Shown here piece by piece: positions 16,321 to 24,893 of a stretch of DNA of 64,000 bases. The first letter of the stretch is position 1, and every line of letters begins with the position of its first letter. The stretch lies in assembly GCF_900100255.1 (NCBI RefSeq), contig NZ_FMTS01000007.1, positions 56,672-120,671 of the forward strand, written 5' to 3'. The notes beneath the pieces were generated by a model. The model had not been told where the DNA came from, did not search any database, and saw nothing but the letters and a program-made list of their open reading frames with translations. This DNA comes from Asticcacaulis taihuensis (GTDB taxonomy: Bacteria; Pseudomonadota; Alphaproteobacteria; Caulobacterales; Caulobacteraceae). Made by a program: the position numbers and the translations under genes.

Positions 16321-17049
16321 ATGGGACGTTTAACCGGCAAGACCGCCTTGATTACCGCCGCCGGGCAGGGCATCGGTCGCGCCACGGCGGAACTCTTCCT
16401 GAAGGAAGGCGCCACTGTCATCGCAACCGACATCAATGCCGAGGCCCTGGCCGGGCTTGAGGGCGCCACGACGCGCGCGCTCGATGTTACCAGTGCTGAT
16501 GCGGTCAAGGCCATCGCTTCCGAATTTCCCGAAGTGAACGTGCTCTATAATTGCGCCGGTGTCGTCCATGCCGGCACCATTCTCGATTGCGACGAGGATC
16601 AGTGGCAGTTCGCGCTTAATCTCAACGTGACGGCGCAGTACCGCATGATCCGCGCCATCCTGCCGAATATGCTGAAAGTTGGCGGCGGTTCGATCATCAA
16701 CATGTCGTCCGTCGCCTCCTCGATCAAGGGCGTTCCCAACCGCTTCGCCTATGGCGCCACCAAGGCGGGTGTCATCGGCCTGACCAAGGCCGTGGCCGCC
16801 GATTTTGTCATGCGAGGCATCCGCTGCAACGCTATCTGCCCTGGCACGGTGGAGACGCCATCCCTGCTCCAGCGCCTGCGCGATACCGGTGATTTCGACA
16901 AAGCATATGCCGAATTCAATGCCCGCCAGGCCATGGGACGCCTGGGCCGGACGAGCGAACTGGCCAATCTGGCGCTCTACCTGGCCTCGGATGAATCGAG
17001 TTTCACCACCGGCCAGATTCATATTATCGACGGCGGCTGGATCAACTAG
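16321..17049 (+). CDS. 2-keto-3-deoxy-L-fuconate dehydrogenase (SDR)
   Basis: Cytoplasmic short-chain dehydrogenase of 242 residues. It has the cofactor loop TAAGQGIG, NCAG, the catalytic Ser in INMSSVASSIKG and the YGATK Tyr-Lys pair, and ends DGGWIN. The short N-terminal Rossmann half, with DINAEALAGLEG, resembles the DHRS6-like branch that includes the Xanthomonas 2-keto-3-deoxy-L-fuconate dehydrogenase. It would make 2,4-diketo-3-deoxy-L-fuconate. It is the last recognised gene of the pathway in this window: no hydrolase for the diketo acid is found next to it. Confidence 0.83.
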   Translation: MGRLTGKTALITAAGQGIGRATAELFLKEGATVIATDINAEALAGLEGATTRALDVTSADAVKAIASEFPEVNVLYNCAGVVHAGTILDCDEDQWQFALNLNVTAQYRMIRAILPNMLKVGGGSIINMSSVASSIKGVPNRFAYGATKAGVIGLTKAVAADFVMRGIRCNAICPGTVETPSLLQRLRDTGDFDKAYAEFNARQAMGRLGRTSELANLALYLASDESSFTTGQIHIIDGGWIN

Positions 17050-17141
17050 CAAGGGGCACAGCCCCTTGACCCGTTACTCGACAGAGCAAGCGCCCCCCGA
17101 CCTCCCCTCCGTGACGCCGCCACGGGGAAAAAGAACCGCGT

Positions 17142-17993
17142 TTAGCCGTGGAAAGCGATATCCATCCACACCATCGCCGTTTCATCGTGTTTCAGGCATT
17201 TCAGCCCTGAATTCGGCTGGTTGAACGGATCGGGCATGTGATTGACCGGCTCTATGCAGAAATAATCACCATCCACCGGCACGAAAACATGCAGCCAGTG
17301 ACAATCCGGCGAGGCGCGCATCGTGTGCGTCAGGCGGTCGCCTTCGTAGATTTCGGCACGGCCCTTGAAACCGGTATAGGCATTATCGATGGTTATCTCG
17401 TGCGCCACCGTGTCGCCGTGCGTCCAGTCCTTTTTCAGCACGCCGGCGTGCCAGTTGCGCGGCAGGGTCTCCTCGTCGGAGATCCACACGCCATCCACCG
17501 CCGCCTTCAGGCGCGAGTCCGGCTTTCGGTTGAAATAGGGATGAAAGCCCAGGCCCACAGGCATGGTCGCTTTCGACAGGTTCTTGACATTGAGGAAGGC
17601 GCGCAGCCCCTCGCTGCGCAGTTCGTAGATCAGGGTCGCTTCATATTCCCACGGCCATTCATCGGCGAAATGGTGATAGCCCAGGACGGCGCGCGATGAG
17701 GTCGCCTCGATGACCCGCCACGGCTGGCGCCAGCCCTGGCCGTGCAGCGGATGCGGGTGCCCGTCGCCGAGATTGGGGGGGAGCTGAACCTTGTGGCCCT
17801 CGAAAACAAATTTGCCGTTGCGGATGCGGTTGCAGAAAGGCACCAGTGGAAAACAGGCCGTTTGCAGGGCATCCGTCGCCCCTTCCGGCGTCGGGCGCAT
17901 AACATCGACACCCTTACGGGTCAGGCGCGAAATACTGCCCGCCACATCGGGGTTTATGTCGAGAAGGGTATCGCCGGAGCTTAAGCGCAGCAT
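17142..17993 (-). CDS. galM: Aldose 1-epimerase (mutarotase)
   Basis: GalM-like epimerase of 283 residues, without a signal peptide. It interconverts alpha and beta anomers of aldoses. Conserved marks: CFPLVPFCNRIRNG, HPLHGQGWRQPW with the first active-site His, GLGFHPYF with the second, and the catalytic Glu in CIEPVNHMPDPFN. It lies downstream of the xylose-type transporter on the same strand, after a strong terminator at 18053-18088, with an AAGAGA ribosome site before the ATG. It fits the xylose/arabinose module by supplying the right anomer to the dehydrogenase. Confidence 0.9.
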   Translation of the reverse strand: MLRLSSGDTLLDINPDVAGSISRLTRKGVDVMRPTPEGATDALQTACFPLVPFCNRIRNGKFVFEGHKVQLPPNLGDGHPHPLHGQGWRQPWRVIEATSSRAVLGYHHFADEWPWEYEATLIYELRSEGLRAFLNVKNLSKATMPVGLGFHPYFNRKPDSRLKAAVDGVWISDEETLPRNWHAGVLKKDWTHGDTVAHEITIDNAYTGFKGRAEIYEGDRLTHTMRASPDCHWLHVFVPVDGDYFCIEPVNHMPDPFNQPNSGLKCLKHDETAMVWMDIAFHG

Positions 17994-18052
17994 TTTATCT
18001 CTTTTTTGTTTGCGCTACCGCTATCGCCGCTTGAGCGCTTATCGCTTAACTG

Positions 18053-18088
18053 AAAAACAAAGGGCGGCGCCTTTCCCTTGCGCCGCCC
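18053..18088 (-). terminator. Terminator after the sugar porter gene
   Basis: A 9-bp GC stem GGGCGGCGC (18062-18070) / GCGCCGCCC (18080-18088) is followed, on the minus strand, by TTTGTTTTT. It ends the sugar porter transcript, 10 bases after its stop. Confidence 0.85.
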
Positions 18089-18097
18089 CGCAGTCTT

Positions 18098-19528
18098 TTA
18101 GGACTTCTTCCAGAGGCTTTCAATGGCCTCAAGCGTCTTGCCCTTGGTTTCCGGCACGAACTTCCACACGAACAGCGCGGCCAGGACCGAGCAGGCGGCG
18201 TAGACGTAATAGTTCAGGCCGTGATTGAAGACCGCATTGATCGCCGTATCGCCATCGACCACCTTGAACGAGGCGGTGACAATATAGTTGGAGATCCACT
18301 GCGCGGCGACGGCGACGGCCATGGCCGGTCCCTTGATCGAGTTCGGGAACATTTCCGACAGCAACACCCAGACGACCGGTCCCCACGACAGGGCGAAGCC
18401 GGCGATATAGAAGATGGCGGCGTAAAGCAGCGCCGTACCTTCGGTATGTGTCTGGAAGAAATAGCCCAGCAGCGCCATGGAAACAGCCATCATCAGGGCA
18501 CCGAGGATCAGCAGCGGCTTGCGGCCCCAGCGATCGACAGTGACGGTGGCGACTAGGGTAAACAGCACATTGGCGGCGCCAACGATCACGGTTTGCAGCA
18601 GGGCCGTATCGGTGCCGGAGCCCATATTCTTGAACATCAGCGGGGCATAATACAACACGGCGTTGATGCCGACGAACTGCTGGAAGACCGAGAGCAGCAC
18701 GCCCACCACGATAACGCCGGCGCCGAAGGAGAAGAGCTTGCCGGAATGTTCCTTGAGGCTGTCCTTGATTTCCGCCATGGTATCCTTGGCGACTTCGGGA
18801 CCATCAAGCGAGGTGAGGAGTTTCATGGCCTTTTCTTCATGGCCCTTCATGACGTACCAACGCGGGGTATCCGGCATGAAGAAGGCAGCCAGGAAGAACA
18901 GGGCGGCTGGAATGGCGCAAGAGGCCAGCATGTGGCGCCAGCCGGTGGCCAGAACCCAGGCATCGTCACCCATTTCGCCGATTTTCAGATTGACGAAATA
19001 GACCAGCAACATGCCGCCGACGATGGCGATCTGCTGGAAGGTGACCAGCAGGCCGCGCTGCTTGGCCGGGGCGATTTCGGCGATGTAGAGCGGTGAAATC
19101 AGCGAGGCCATGCCGATAGCGCAGCCACCGAGGAAGCGATAGACCATGAAGGGGGTGAGCGCGTCAGGCCCCATGCCGCCGATCGGGCCCAGGCCCAGTT
19201 CCGGATAGCCGGCCATGATCGATGAGATGAAGAACAGCACGGCGGCGATCATCATGCCCGAACGGCGGCCGATGGCGGTGGCCAGCGGACCGGCGATCAG
19301 CGAGCCGAGGAAACAGCCCCACAGGGCGATGCCGACGGCATTGCCGGTCATGGCGTTACGGGCCAGTTCGCTCAGTTCGGTGCGCGGCTGGACGAAATTG
19401 TGATCGATGGCTTCGACGGCGCCGGAAATGACGGCGGTGTCGTAACCGAACAAAAGACCGCCCAGGGCCGCGCCGATGGCGAGACCCATGACCAGTCCCA
19501 TATTCACGGACTTGGTTGTTGAGGACAT
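18098..19528 (-). CDS. xylE: Sugar porter (MFS), D-xylose:H+ symporter type
   Basis: Inner-membrane sugar porter of 476 residues with 12 predicted helices. Typical motifs: GGLLFGYDTAVISGA, the R-F/Y-L-G-G helix 4 segment YRFLGGCAIGMASLISPLYIAEIAPAKQRG, PDTPRW, QQFVGINAVLYYAP, VDRWGRKPLL and the closing VPETKGKTLE. The Gln-Gln-x-x-Gly-Ile-Asn segment binds sugar in XylE/GLUT proteins. It sits downstream of xylD on the same strand. A LacI-type operator lies 205 bases before its start, so it probably has its own XylR-controlled promoter. D-xylose is the best inference; arabinose or galactose are possible. Confidence 0.86.
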   Translation of the reverse strand: MSSTTKSVNMGLVMGLAIGAALGGLLFGYDTAVISGAVEAIDHNFVQPRTELSELARNAMTGNAVGIALWGCFLGSLIAGPLATAIGRRSGMMIAAVLFFISSIMAGYPELGLGPIGGMGPDALTPFMVYRFLGGCAIGMASLISPLYIAEIAPAKQRGLLVTFQQIAIVGGMLLVYFVNLKIGEMGDDAWVLATGWRHMLASCAIPAALFFLAAFFMPDTPRWYVMKGHEEKAMKLLTSLDGPEVAKDTMAEIKDSLKEHSGKLFSFGAGVIVVGVLLSVFQQFVGINAVLYYAPLMFKNMGSGTDTALLQTVIVGAANVLFTLVATVTVDRWGRKPLLILGALMMAVSMALLGYFFQTHTEGTALLYAAIFYIAGFALSWGPVVWVLLSEMFPNSIKGPAMAVAVAAQWISNYIVTASFKVVDGDTAINAVFNHGLNYYVYAACSVLAALFVWKFVPETKGKTLEAIESLWKKS

Positions 19529-19865
19529 ACCCCTAAAACTCCCTTGTGAGCGGACGACATGTCCGCCTTCCCTAACCTGACGCGCCCTCGCCGGATCTTT
19601 CCCTGTGTCCGGTGTTATCTGCGCGTTTATAAAACCTTAATTCGCTCTTGGCTTTTGCGCAAGCATAGTGACCGAAAAGAGCGATACAATCTAATAACTT
19701 AGGCGAAAATTCGCCTGGTTACACGCGAAAACTGTTAACGCTAACAATGATGAAGGGATGACGCACCGCACCATCCCTTCTGCCTGTTTAATTGTTATGG
19801 ACATTTTTCATTTTGCCATAATCACTGACGCGACCTACGGCATCCCAAAACATCCACCTGATTTC
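19529..19865. promoter_or_regulatory. Promoter region of the sugar porter gene
   Basis: This 337-base intergenic stretch holds no gene. Besides the LacI-type operator (19733-19746, listed separately), it has a palindrome AGGCGAA-AA-TTCGCCT (19701-19716) and a 9-bp hairpin GAAGGGATG / CATCCCTTC (19752-19760 / 19772-19780) after the xylD stop. The hairpin has no T run and may protect the 3' end of the xylXBCD message. Confidence 0.5.
19733..19746. promoter_or_regulatory. Candidate XylR operator, sugar porter promoter
   Basis: TGTTAACGCTAACA fits the LacI-family form TGnnAnCGnTnnCA fully and shares the TGTTA and CGCTA blocks with the site before xylX. The regulator gene lies 5 kb away in the same module. 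Confidence 0.7.
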
Positions 19866-21653
19866 TCAGTGATTATGCCGGGGCAACTTTTCGGCGATCT
19901 TCGTATATTTCAATGCTGGCTCCATCACGCCGCCGGTGTGCAGTTGCGATACCGTGGCGCGGTAGATTTCCTGCCACGGCGTCTGGCTTTCGGGCACCGG
20001 CGGCAAACCGTCCTTTTTGCGTGTTTCGATAACATCGGGCTCGACCAGCATGTCGCAGGTGCCTTTGTTCAGGTCAATGCGGATGATATCGCCGGTACGG
20101 AGCCAGGCCAGGCCGCCGCCTACCGCCGATTCCGGCGAGGCATTGAGGATGGACGGCGAGTCCGAGGTGCCCGACTGGCGGCCATCGCCCAGGGTCGGCA
20201 GGGAAGTGATGCCGCGTTTCAACAGGGCGTCGGGCGGCTGCATGTTGACCACCTCGGCGGAACCCGGCCAGCCGACAACGCCGGAGCCACGGATCACCAA
20301 GATGGTGCGCTCATCGATGCCAAGCGCCGGATCATTGAGGCGGTTGTGATAATCAGTCGAGCCATCGAATACGACCGCCTTGCATTCAAAGACATTTTCG
20401 TTACCCGGCTCGCTGAGATAGCGATCACGGAATTCCTTCGAGATCACTGAGGTTTTCATGATGGCGAAATCGAACAGGTTGCCCTTCAGCACCATGAAGC
20501 CGGCGCGTTCCATGATCGGATCGGCGACCGTCCGGATCATTTCCCGGTCCCTGCTGTTCTTGCCGGAATTGTTTTCAGCGATCGATTTGCCGGTAACCGT
20601 AGCCGCCGCCCCATCGATCAGGTTGGCATCGAGCAGTTCGGCCAGGATGGCCGGCACGCCGCCGGCACGATGGAAACGCTCACCAAGATACTTGCCCGAA
20701 GGCTGCATGTTGAGGATCAGCGGAATGTCGTGCGCCTGCATCCAGTCGGCATCGCTCAGCTCCACGCCGGCGTGACGCGCCATGGCCACAATGTGTGGCT
20801 GGGCGTTGGTCGAGCCGCCGGTCGCCGCCACCATGGCGATGGCATTGGTGAAGGACGCCTTGGTCAGGATCTTCGATGGCTTCAGGTCTTCATAGGCCAT
20901 TTCGACGATACGGCGGCCGGTTTCATAAGCCATCTGACCGCGTTCGCGGTAAGGCGCCGGAATGGCCGAACAGCCGGGCAGCGAAAGCCCCAGGGTTTCA
21001 GCGACGGCGTTCATGGTCGAGGCCGTACCCATGGTGTTGCAGTGGCCAGCCGAAGGCGCCGAAGCCAGGGCGGCATCGAAGAATTCCTCCTCGGTGATCT
21101 GACCCGCCGCCAGGGCGCGGCGCGACCGCCAGATGACCGTACCGGAACCGACCAGTTCACCGTCATTCCAGCCGTCAAGCATCGGTCCGCCGGAAAGCAC
21201 GATGGCCGGGATATCGACAGCCGTGGCGGCCATGATACCGGCAGGCGTGGTCTTGTCGCAGCCGGTGGTCAGGACCACGGCATCGAGCGGATAGGCGTGC
21301 AAAATCTCGATCAGGGTCAGCATCGACAGGTTGCGATCGATGGCGGCCGTCGGGCGGCGGCAGTTCTCGAAAATCGGATGAACCGGAAACTCCATGCAAA
21401 TCCCGCCGGCGTCGCGGATGCCTTCGCGGGTGCGCTTGGCCAGTTCCATATGGATGCGGTTGCACGGCGAAAGGTCGCTGCCAGATTGCGCGATGCCGAT
21501 GATCGGTCGCCCCGAACGCAATTCGTCGGGGGTGAGGCCGTAGTTCATGAAGCGCTCCAGATAGAGCGCCGCCATGTCGATATGGCCGGGGGCGTCGAAC
21601 CATTCCTGAGACCGGAAACGGCCATTGGGAGTGGCGGGGATACGTTTAGACAT
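19866..21653 (-). CDS. xylD: D-xylonate dehydratase (IlvD/Edd family)
   Basis: Cytoplasmic Fe-S dehydratase of 595 residues that turns D-xylonate into 2-keto-3-deoxy-D-xylonate. The cluster-binding Cys residues appear in TTGCDKTTPAGI and SAGHCNTMGTAST; other family marks are GIAQSGSDLSPCNRIH, LPGCSAIPAPYRERG and LPTLGDGRQSGTSDSPSILNASPESAVGGGLA. Length and sequence agree with Caulobacter crescentus XylD. Its start at 21653 overlaps the xylC stop by 8 bases, so it is the last, coupled gene of the xylX-B-C-D unit. Confidence 0.94.
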   Translation of the reverse strand: MSKRIPATPNGRFRSQEWFDAPGHIDMAALYLERFMNYGLTPDELRSGRPIIGIAQSGSDLSPCNRIHMELAKRTREGIRDAGGICMEFPVHPIFENCRRPTAAIDRNLSMLTLIEILHAYPLDAVVLTTGCDKTTPAGIMAATAVDIPAIVLSGGPMLDGWNDGELVGSGTVIWRSRRALAAGQITEEEFFDAALASAPSAGHCNTMGTASTMNAVAETLGLSLPGCSAIPAPYRERGQMAYETGRRIVEMAYEDLKPSKILTKASFTNAIAMVAATGGSTNAQPHIVAMARHAGVELSDADWMQAHDIPLILNMQPSGKYLGERFHRAGGVPAILAELLDANLIDGAAATVTGKSIAENNSGKNSRDREMIRTVADPIMERAGFMVLKGNLFDFAIMKTSVISKEFRDRYLSEPGNENVFECKAVVFDGSTDYHNRLNDPALGIDERTILVIRGSGVVGWPGSAEVVNMQPPDALLKRGITSLPTLGDGRQSGTSDSPSILNASPESAVGGGLAWLRTGDIIRIDLNKGTCDMLVEPDVIETRKKDGLPPVPESQTPWQEIYRATVSQLHTGGVMEPALKYTKIAEKLPRHNH

Positions 21654-22590
21654 GGCTGATCTCGTTCTGCGGCAAGCCCGCGATATCGGTCTGGAAAGTG
21701 AATAATCCGCCGGCCAAAGGCTGCTTTTGCAGGTCTTCGTTGCTCAAGCCCTTGGCGGCAGTGGTGGCGTAGACGGTTTTCAGGTCCGGCCCACCAAAAG
21801 CGATCTTGGTGACATTGGACACCGGAAATTTGACGCGGCGGATCAGGCGGCCATCCGGCGCGTAACAGTTGACGCCCCAGCCGAAAAAGAGCGCGTTCCA
21901 CACATTGCCGGCGCTGTCGACCACCGGGCCGTCCATATAGCCGTCGCCATGTTCACTGTGACGCGCAAAGTCGCCGGCGTAGCAGACCGGGCTGGAGACA
22001 TCGGCCGGCGCTTCCTGATCGAGTTGCGCGAAAACACGCTTGTTTGAGAGGTGGCCGTCAGCGCTCAGATCGAAGGCGAAGATAATCTTTTTCAGGGTGT
22101 CGTTGTGATAGAGCGTTCGGCCATCAGGAGAGACCGCCGGGCCATTGGTGATGACATAGTCATCGTCCATCATCTTCAGCCCGCGCGCGTCATAACGATA
22201 GAGCTTGCCAGTCGGATGATTTTCATCGTCATCCATCGAGCCGAACCACAGGCGCCCCTGCGCATCGACATAGCCATCATTCAGGCGATTACCGGGCAGG
22301 CCGGGTTCGACATGGCTCAGGAAGGCGAAGGCGCCGGAAACAGGGTCGAAATCGTAAAGACCCGTCTTGCAGCCGACAATGAAGCCGCCGCGCTGCTTGG
22401 GCGCGATGAAGCCGCAGGGGCTGGGCGCGTTGAAGGTCTGATGGCCGCCGGTCGTCACATCATAGCGATGAACGTGCTGTTTCTTGATATCGACAAACCA
22501 CACGGCATGGTCCTTCGCAGACCAGACCGGTCCTTCGCCAAGGGTGGCTTTCAAATCCCAGACGCAGGTGGGTTGGAATAGGTCGGTCAT
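21646..22590 (-). CDS. xylC: Xylonolactonase (SMP-30/gluconolactonase family)
   Basis: Six-bladed beta-propeller lactonase of 314 residues that hydrolyses D-xylonolactone. Marks: WDLKATLGEGPVWSA with the metal-ligand Glu, RLNDGYVDAQGRLWFGSMDDDE, ITNGPAVSPDGRTLYHND and YMDGPVVDSAGNVWNALFFGWGVNCYAPDG. The ATG at 22590 has an AAGAGA ribosome site; the longer frame from 22626 is unlikely. It lies between xylB and xylD in the same order as in Caulobacter. The protein is somewhat longer than I recall for the Caulobacter enzyme. Confidence 0.91.
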   Translation of the reverse strand: MTDLFQPTCVWDLKATLGEGPVWSAKDHAVWFVDIKKQHVHRYDVTTGGHQTFNAPSPCGFIAPKQRGGFIVGCKTGLYDFDPVSGAFAFLSHVEPGLPGNRLNDGYVDAQGRLWFGSMDDDENHPTGKLYRYDARGLKMMDDDYVITNGPAVSPDGRTLYHNDTLKKIIFAFDLSADGHLSNKRVFAQLDQEAPADVSSPVCYAGDFARHSEHGDGYMDGPVVDSAGNVWNALFFGWGVNCYAPDGRLIRRVKFPVSNVTKIAFGGPDLKTVYATTAAKGLSNEDLQKQPLAGGLFTFQTDIAGLPQNEISHV

Positions 22591-22627
22591 GTTTGTCTCT
22601 TTGAAATTAAGAAACCCCACCACCACA

Positions 22628-22704
22628 TCTCACCGCTTCGCGGCTCGTGCGGTCCCCCTCCCCGACAAATCAGGGAGGTACAAGAGAGAAGCTTTGCAAC
22701 AAAT
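22628..22704. repeat. CCTCCCC-type repeat fragment between xylB and xylC
   Basis: The xylB-xylC spacer of 114 bases contains CCCCTCCCCGACAAATCAGGGAGG, preceded by a CCGCTTCGCGGCTCG stretch. This recalls the dispersed elements at 1-60 and 29834-29975. It may be a degenerate copy inserted in the operon. Confidence 0.35.
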
Positions 22705-23466
22705 CTACCGCCAGCCGGCGTCGATCCAGTAACCGTGGCCGGTGCAGAGCGCGGCGTCGTCCGACGCCAGGAACATGGCCAAGGCTGCCACGTTTTCCGG
22801 CACGATGCGGCCTGGCAGGCACTGCGCCTCGACGATCTGGCGCTCGCCCTCCGGCGTGTACCACTTTTCCTGACGCTTGGTTTTCACATTGCCGGGAATG
22901 ATGGTGGTAACGCGGATATTGTCGGGCCCCAGTTCGCGGGCCAGGGCGCGGGTGAAGCCCTCGATCGCCGCCTTGGCGGTTTCGTAAAGCACCAGGTCCG
23001 GCAGGCCGAGATGCCATGAAATCGAGCCGAAATTGAGAATGGCGCCGCCGCCGGCTGCCTTCATGCCCGGCGCCACGGCGCGGGTACACATGGCCATGTG
23101 CTTGAGATTGACGGCGATATTGGCGTCGAAAAACTCCGAGGTCACTTCCGACAGCGAATGACGGTCATCGCGCGCGGCATTATTGAGCAGGATGTGGATC
23201 GGGCCGTCGGCCAGGATGGCGGCCAGGGTCTTTTCCAGCAAAGGCGTATCGGTCAGGTCGCACTTGTGGAAGACCGGCTTCTGACCCAGCACGCCGGTAT
23301 CGAGCGTGGCGCTGACATCATCGACCAGGTCGATGAAATGCACGATCGCGCCCTGGCGGACGAAACCAGTGACGAGCCCCGCGCCGATGCCGGAGCCGCC
23401 GCCGGTGATCAACACCTTGCGGCCCTTGAGACTGGGATAGATGGCAGACGGCGCGGGGGTAGTCAT
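22705..23466 (-). CDS. xylB: D-xylose 1-dehydrogenase (SDR)
   Basis: NAD-dependent short-chain dehydrogenase of 253 residues that oxidises D-xylose to D-xylonolactone. It has TGGGSGIGAG, NNAARDDRHSL, the catalytic Ser in NFGSISWHLG, YETAK, and the very characteristic IPGNVKTKRQEKWYTPEG and CTGHGYWIDAGWR endings found in Caulobacter xylose dehydrogenase. ATG 23466 is preferred since it begins close to the Caulobacter start; a GTG at 23481 is also open. It lies 45 bases after xylX, where Caulobacter has xylA in between. Confidence 0.93.
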   Translation of the reverse strand: MTTPAPSAIYPSLKGRKVLITGGGSGIGAGLVTGFVRQGAIVHFIDLVDDVSATLDTGVLGQKPVFHKCDLTDTPLLEKTLAAILADGPIHILLNNAARDDRHSLSEVTSEFFDANIAVNLKHMAMCTRAVAPGMKAAGGGAILNFGSISWHLGLPDLVLYETAKAAIEGFTRALARELGPDNIRVTTIIPGNVKTKRQEKWYTPEGERQIVEAQCLPGRIVPENVAALAMFLASDDAALCTGHGYWIDAGWR

Positions 23467-23511
23467 AGGGACTGTACTCACTTTTGCAGGAGGTATCTTC
23501 TGAGGTAATTT

Positions 23512-24705
23512 TTAAGCGGTTTTCTTATGGCTCTGTTCGCTGTTGCGCGCCTTCAGCAGGCCGCGATCGGCCAGGTTCTGCATCAGGTCAGCGATGCCGA
23601 AAGTCCAGTGGCGGGCATCCTTCGACGTCGTCACGCGGTTTTCCAGGCAGCCGAACTTCGGCGACGATACCTTGACGACGTCGCCCACCTTGTGGGTGAA
23701 GCCCCGACCCGGCGTATCGCGGTCCTGGGTCGGCGCAAACAGGGTGCCGAGCATCAGGACAAAGCCATCCGGATAGTGGTGCTCACTCATCGCCTGGCCA
23801 ATCAGGTCAAGCGGATCGCGGCTGATCTCGCTCATGGTCGAGCGGCCGACCAGTTCGTAGCCTTCCGGGCCGTCGATCTTGAGGTCAAGTACGGCGTTAC
23901 GCACATCATCGATGGTGAAGCTGTCGTCGAACATGCGGATGAAGGGACCAAGCGCGCAGGAGGCGTTGTTGTCCTTAGCCTTGCCGAGCAAGAGAGCGGA
24001 GCGCCCCTCGAAGCAGCGCAGGTTGACATCATTGCCCAGTGTCGCGCCGACGGCACGGCCTTCCGGCGTGACGACCATGACGACTTCCGGTTCCGGATTA
24101 TTCCAGGTCGAATCAGAACGCACACCGACCTCATCGCCCCAGCCAACCGATGACAGCACTGGCGACTTGGTGAAGACCTCGGCGTCCGGGCCGATGGCGA
24201 CTTCGAGATATTGCGACCACAGGCCATCGGCGATCAGGGCGGCTTTCAGGCGCGCCGACGCTTCCGAACCCGGCTTGACGGAACGAATATCACCCCCGAC
24301 GCGCTCGGCCAGGTCGTTGCGAATAGCCTGGGCCTTGTCGGCATCGCCACGGGCGCGCTCTTCGATCACGCGCTCAACGGCTGAGACGGCGAAAGTCACG
24401 CCAGCGGCCTTCACGCATTGCAGATCAATCGGGGACAGAAGCTGGTTGCCGGTGCGATGGGCGGCCGAGCCGTCCTTCGTCCAGGTTTTGGAAAATTCGA
24501 AATCCTCGAAACCACCGAACGGCAGGCCGCCTTCGGGCACGCCGGCTTCAGGCCAGACCTTCAGCAATTGTGAAACGGTAGGCGCGATCGGCGACATGTC
24601 GAACACTTCGCCGTTTTTGATCATGATAGGCGTCGGACCGTCAGCGGTCTCGATGCGGCCAATAAGCGTCGCTTCACGCCAGTCCACAGGCAGAAAATCA
24701 GGCAT
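23512..24705 (-). CDS. xylX: 2-keto-3-deoxy-D-xylonate dehydratase (FAH family)
   Basis: Fumarylacetoacetate-hydrolase-fold enzyme of 397 residues, the first gene of the xylose operon. It makes alpha-ketoglutarate semialdehyde in the Weimberg pathway. Marks close to Caulobacter XylX: VDLQCVKAAGVTFAVS, VIEERARGDADKA, ALIADGLWSQYLEVAIGPDAE, the metal-site region WNNPEPEVVMVV, GNDVNLRCFEGRSALLLGKAKDNNASCALGP and FAPTQDRDTPGRGFTHKVGD. The product needs a semialdehyde dehydrogenase (xylA), which is not in this window. The promoter upstream carries a perfect XylR-like operator. Confidence 0.92.
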   Translation of the reverse strand: MPDFLPVDWREATLIGRIETADGPTPIMIKNGEVFDMSPIAPTVSQLLKVWPEAGVPEGGLPFGGFEDFEFSKTWTKDGSAAHRTGNQLLSPIDLQCVKAAGVTFAVSAVERVIEERARGDADKAQAIRNDLAERVGGDIRSVKPGSEASARLKAALIADGLWSQYLEVAIGPDAEVFTKSPVLSSVGWGDEVGVRSDSTWNNPEPEVVMVVTPEGRAVGATLGNDVNLRCFEGRSALLLGKAKDNNASCALGPFIRMFDDSFTIDDVRNAVLDLKIDGPEGYELVGRSTMSEISRDPLDLIGQAMSEHHYPDGFVLMLGTLFAPTQDRDTPGRGFTHKVGDVVKVSSPKFGCLENRVTTSKDARHWTFGIADLMQNLADRGLLKARNSEQSHKKTA

Positions 24706-24804
24706 TATCTCACTAAATCCTTCAATGCTTGGGCGGATAACCTCATCCGCGTCTTCTCTACCCGTTTGCAGCCGTCATTAAACCTTCGCAGGTCACAGCC
24801 TGTT

Positions 24805-24844
24805 TGTTAGCGCTACCAATCTGGCAGACAGCCACTTATGTCAA
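24805..24844 (-). promoter_or_regulatory. xylX promoter with XylR operator
   Basis: On the minus strand, TTGACA (24844-24839) is a perfect -35 box. The operator TGGTAGCGCTAACA (24818-24805; plus strand TGTTAGCGCTACCA) begins 20 bases downstream and overlaps the -10 position, as expected for repression. The plus-strand form equals the operator I recall from the Caulobacter xylX promoter. It lies 100 bases before the xylX start. Confidence 0.8.
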
Positions 24845-24893
24845 GCAGAAATACACTATTTCCTGCCCATAAATATAATTTTATCCGCGCAAA

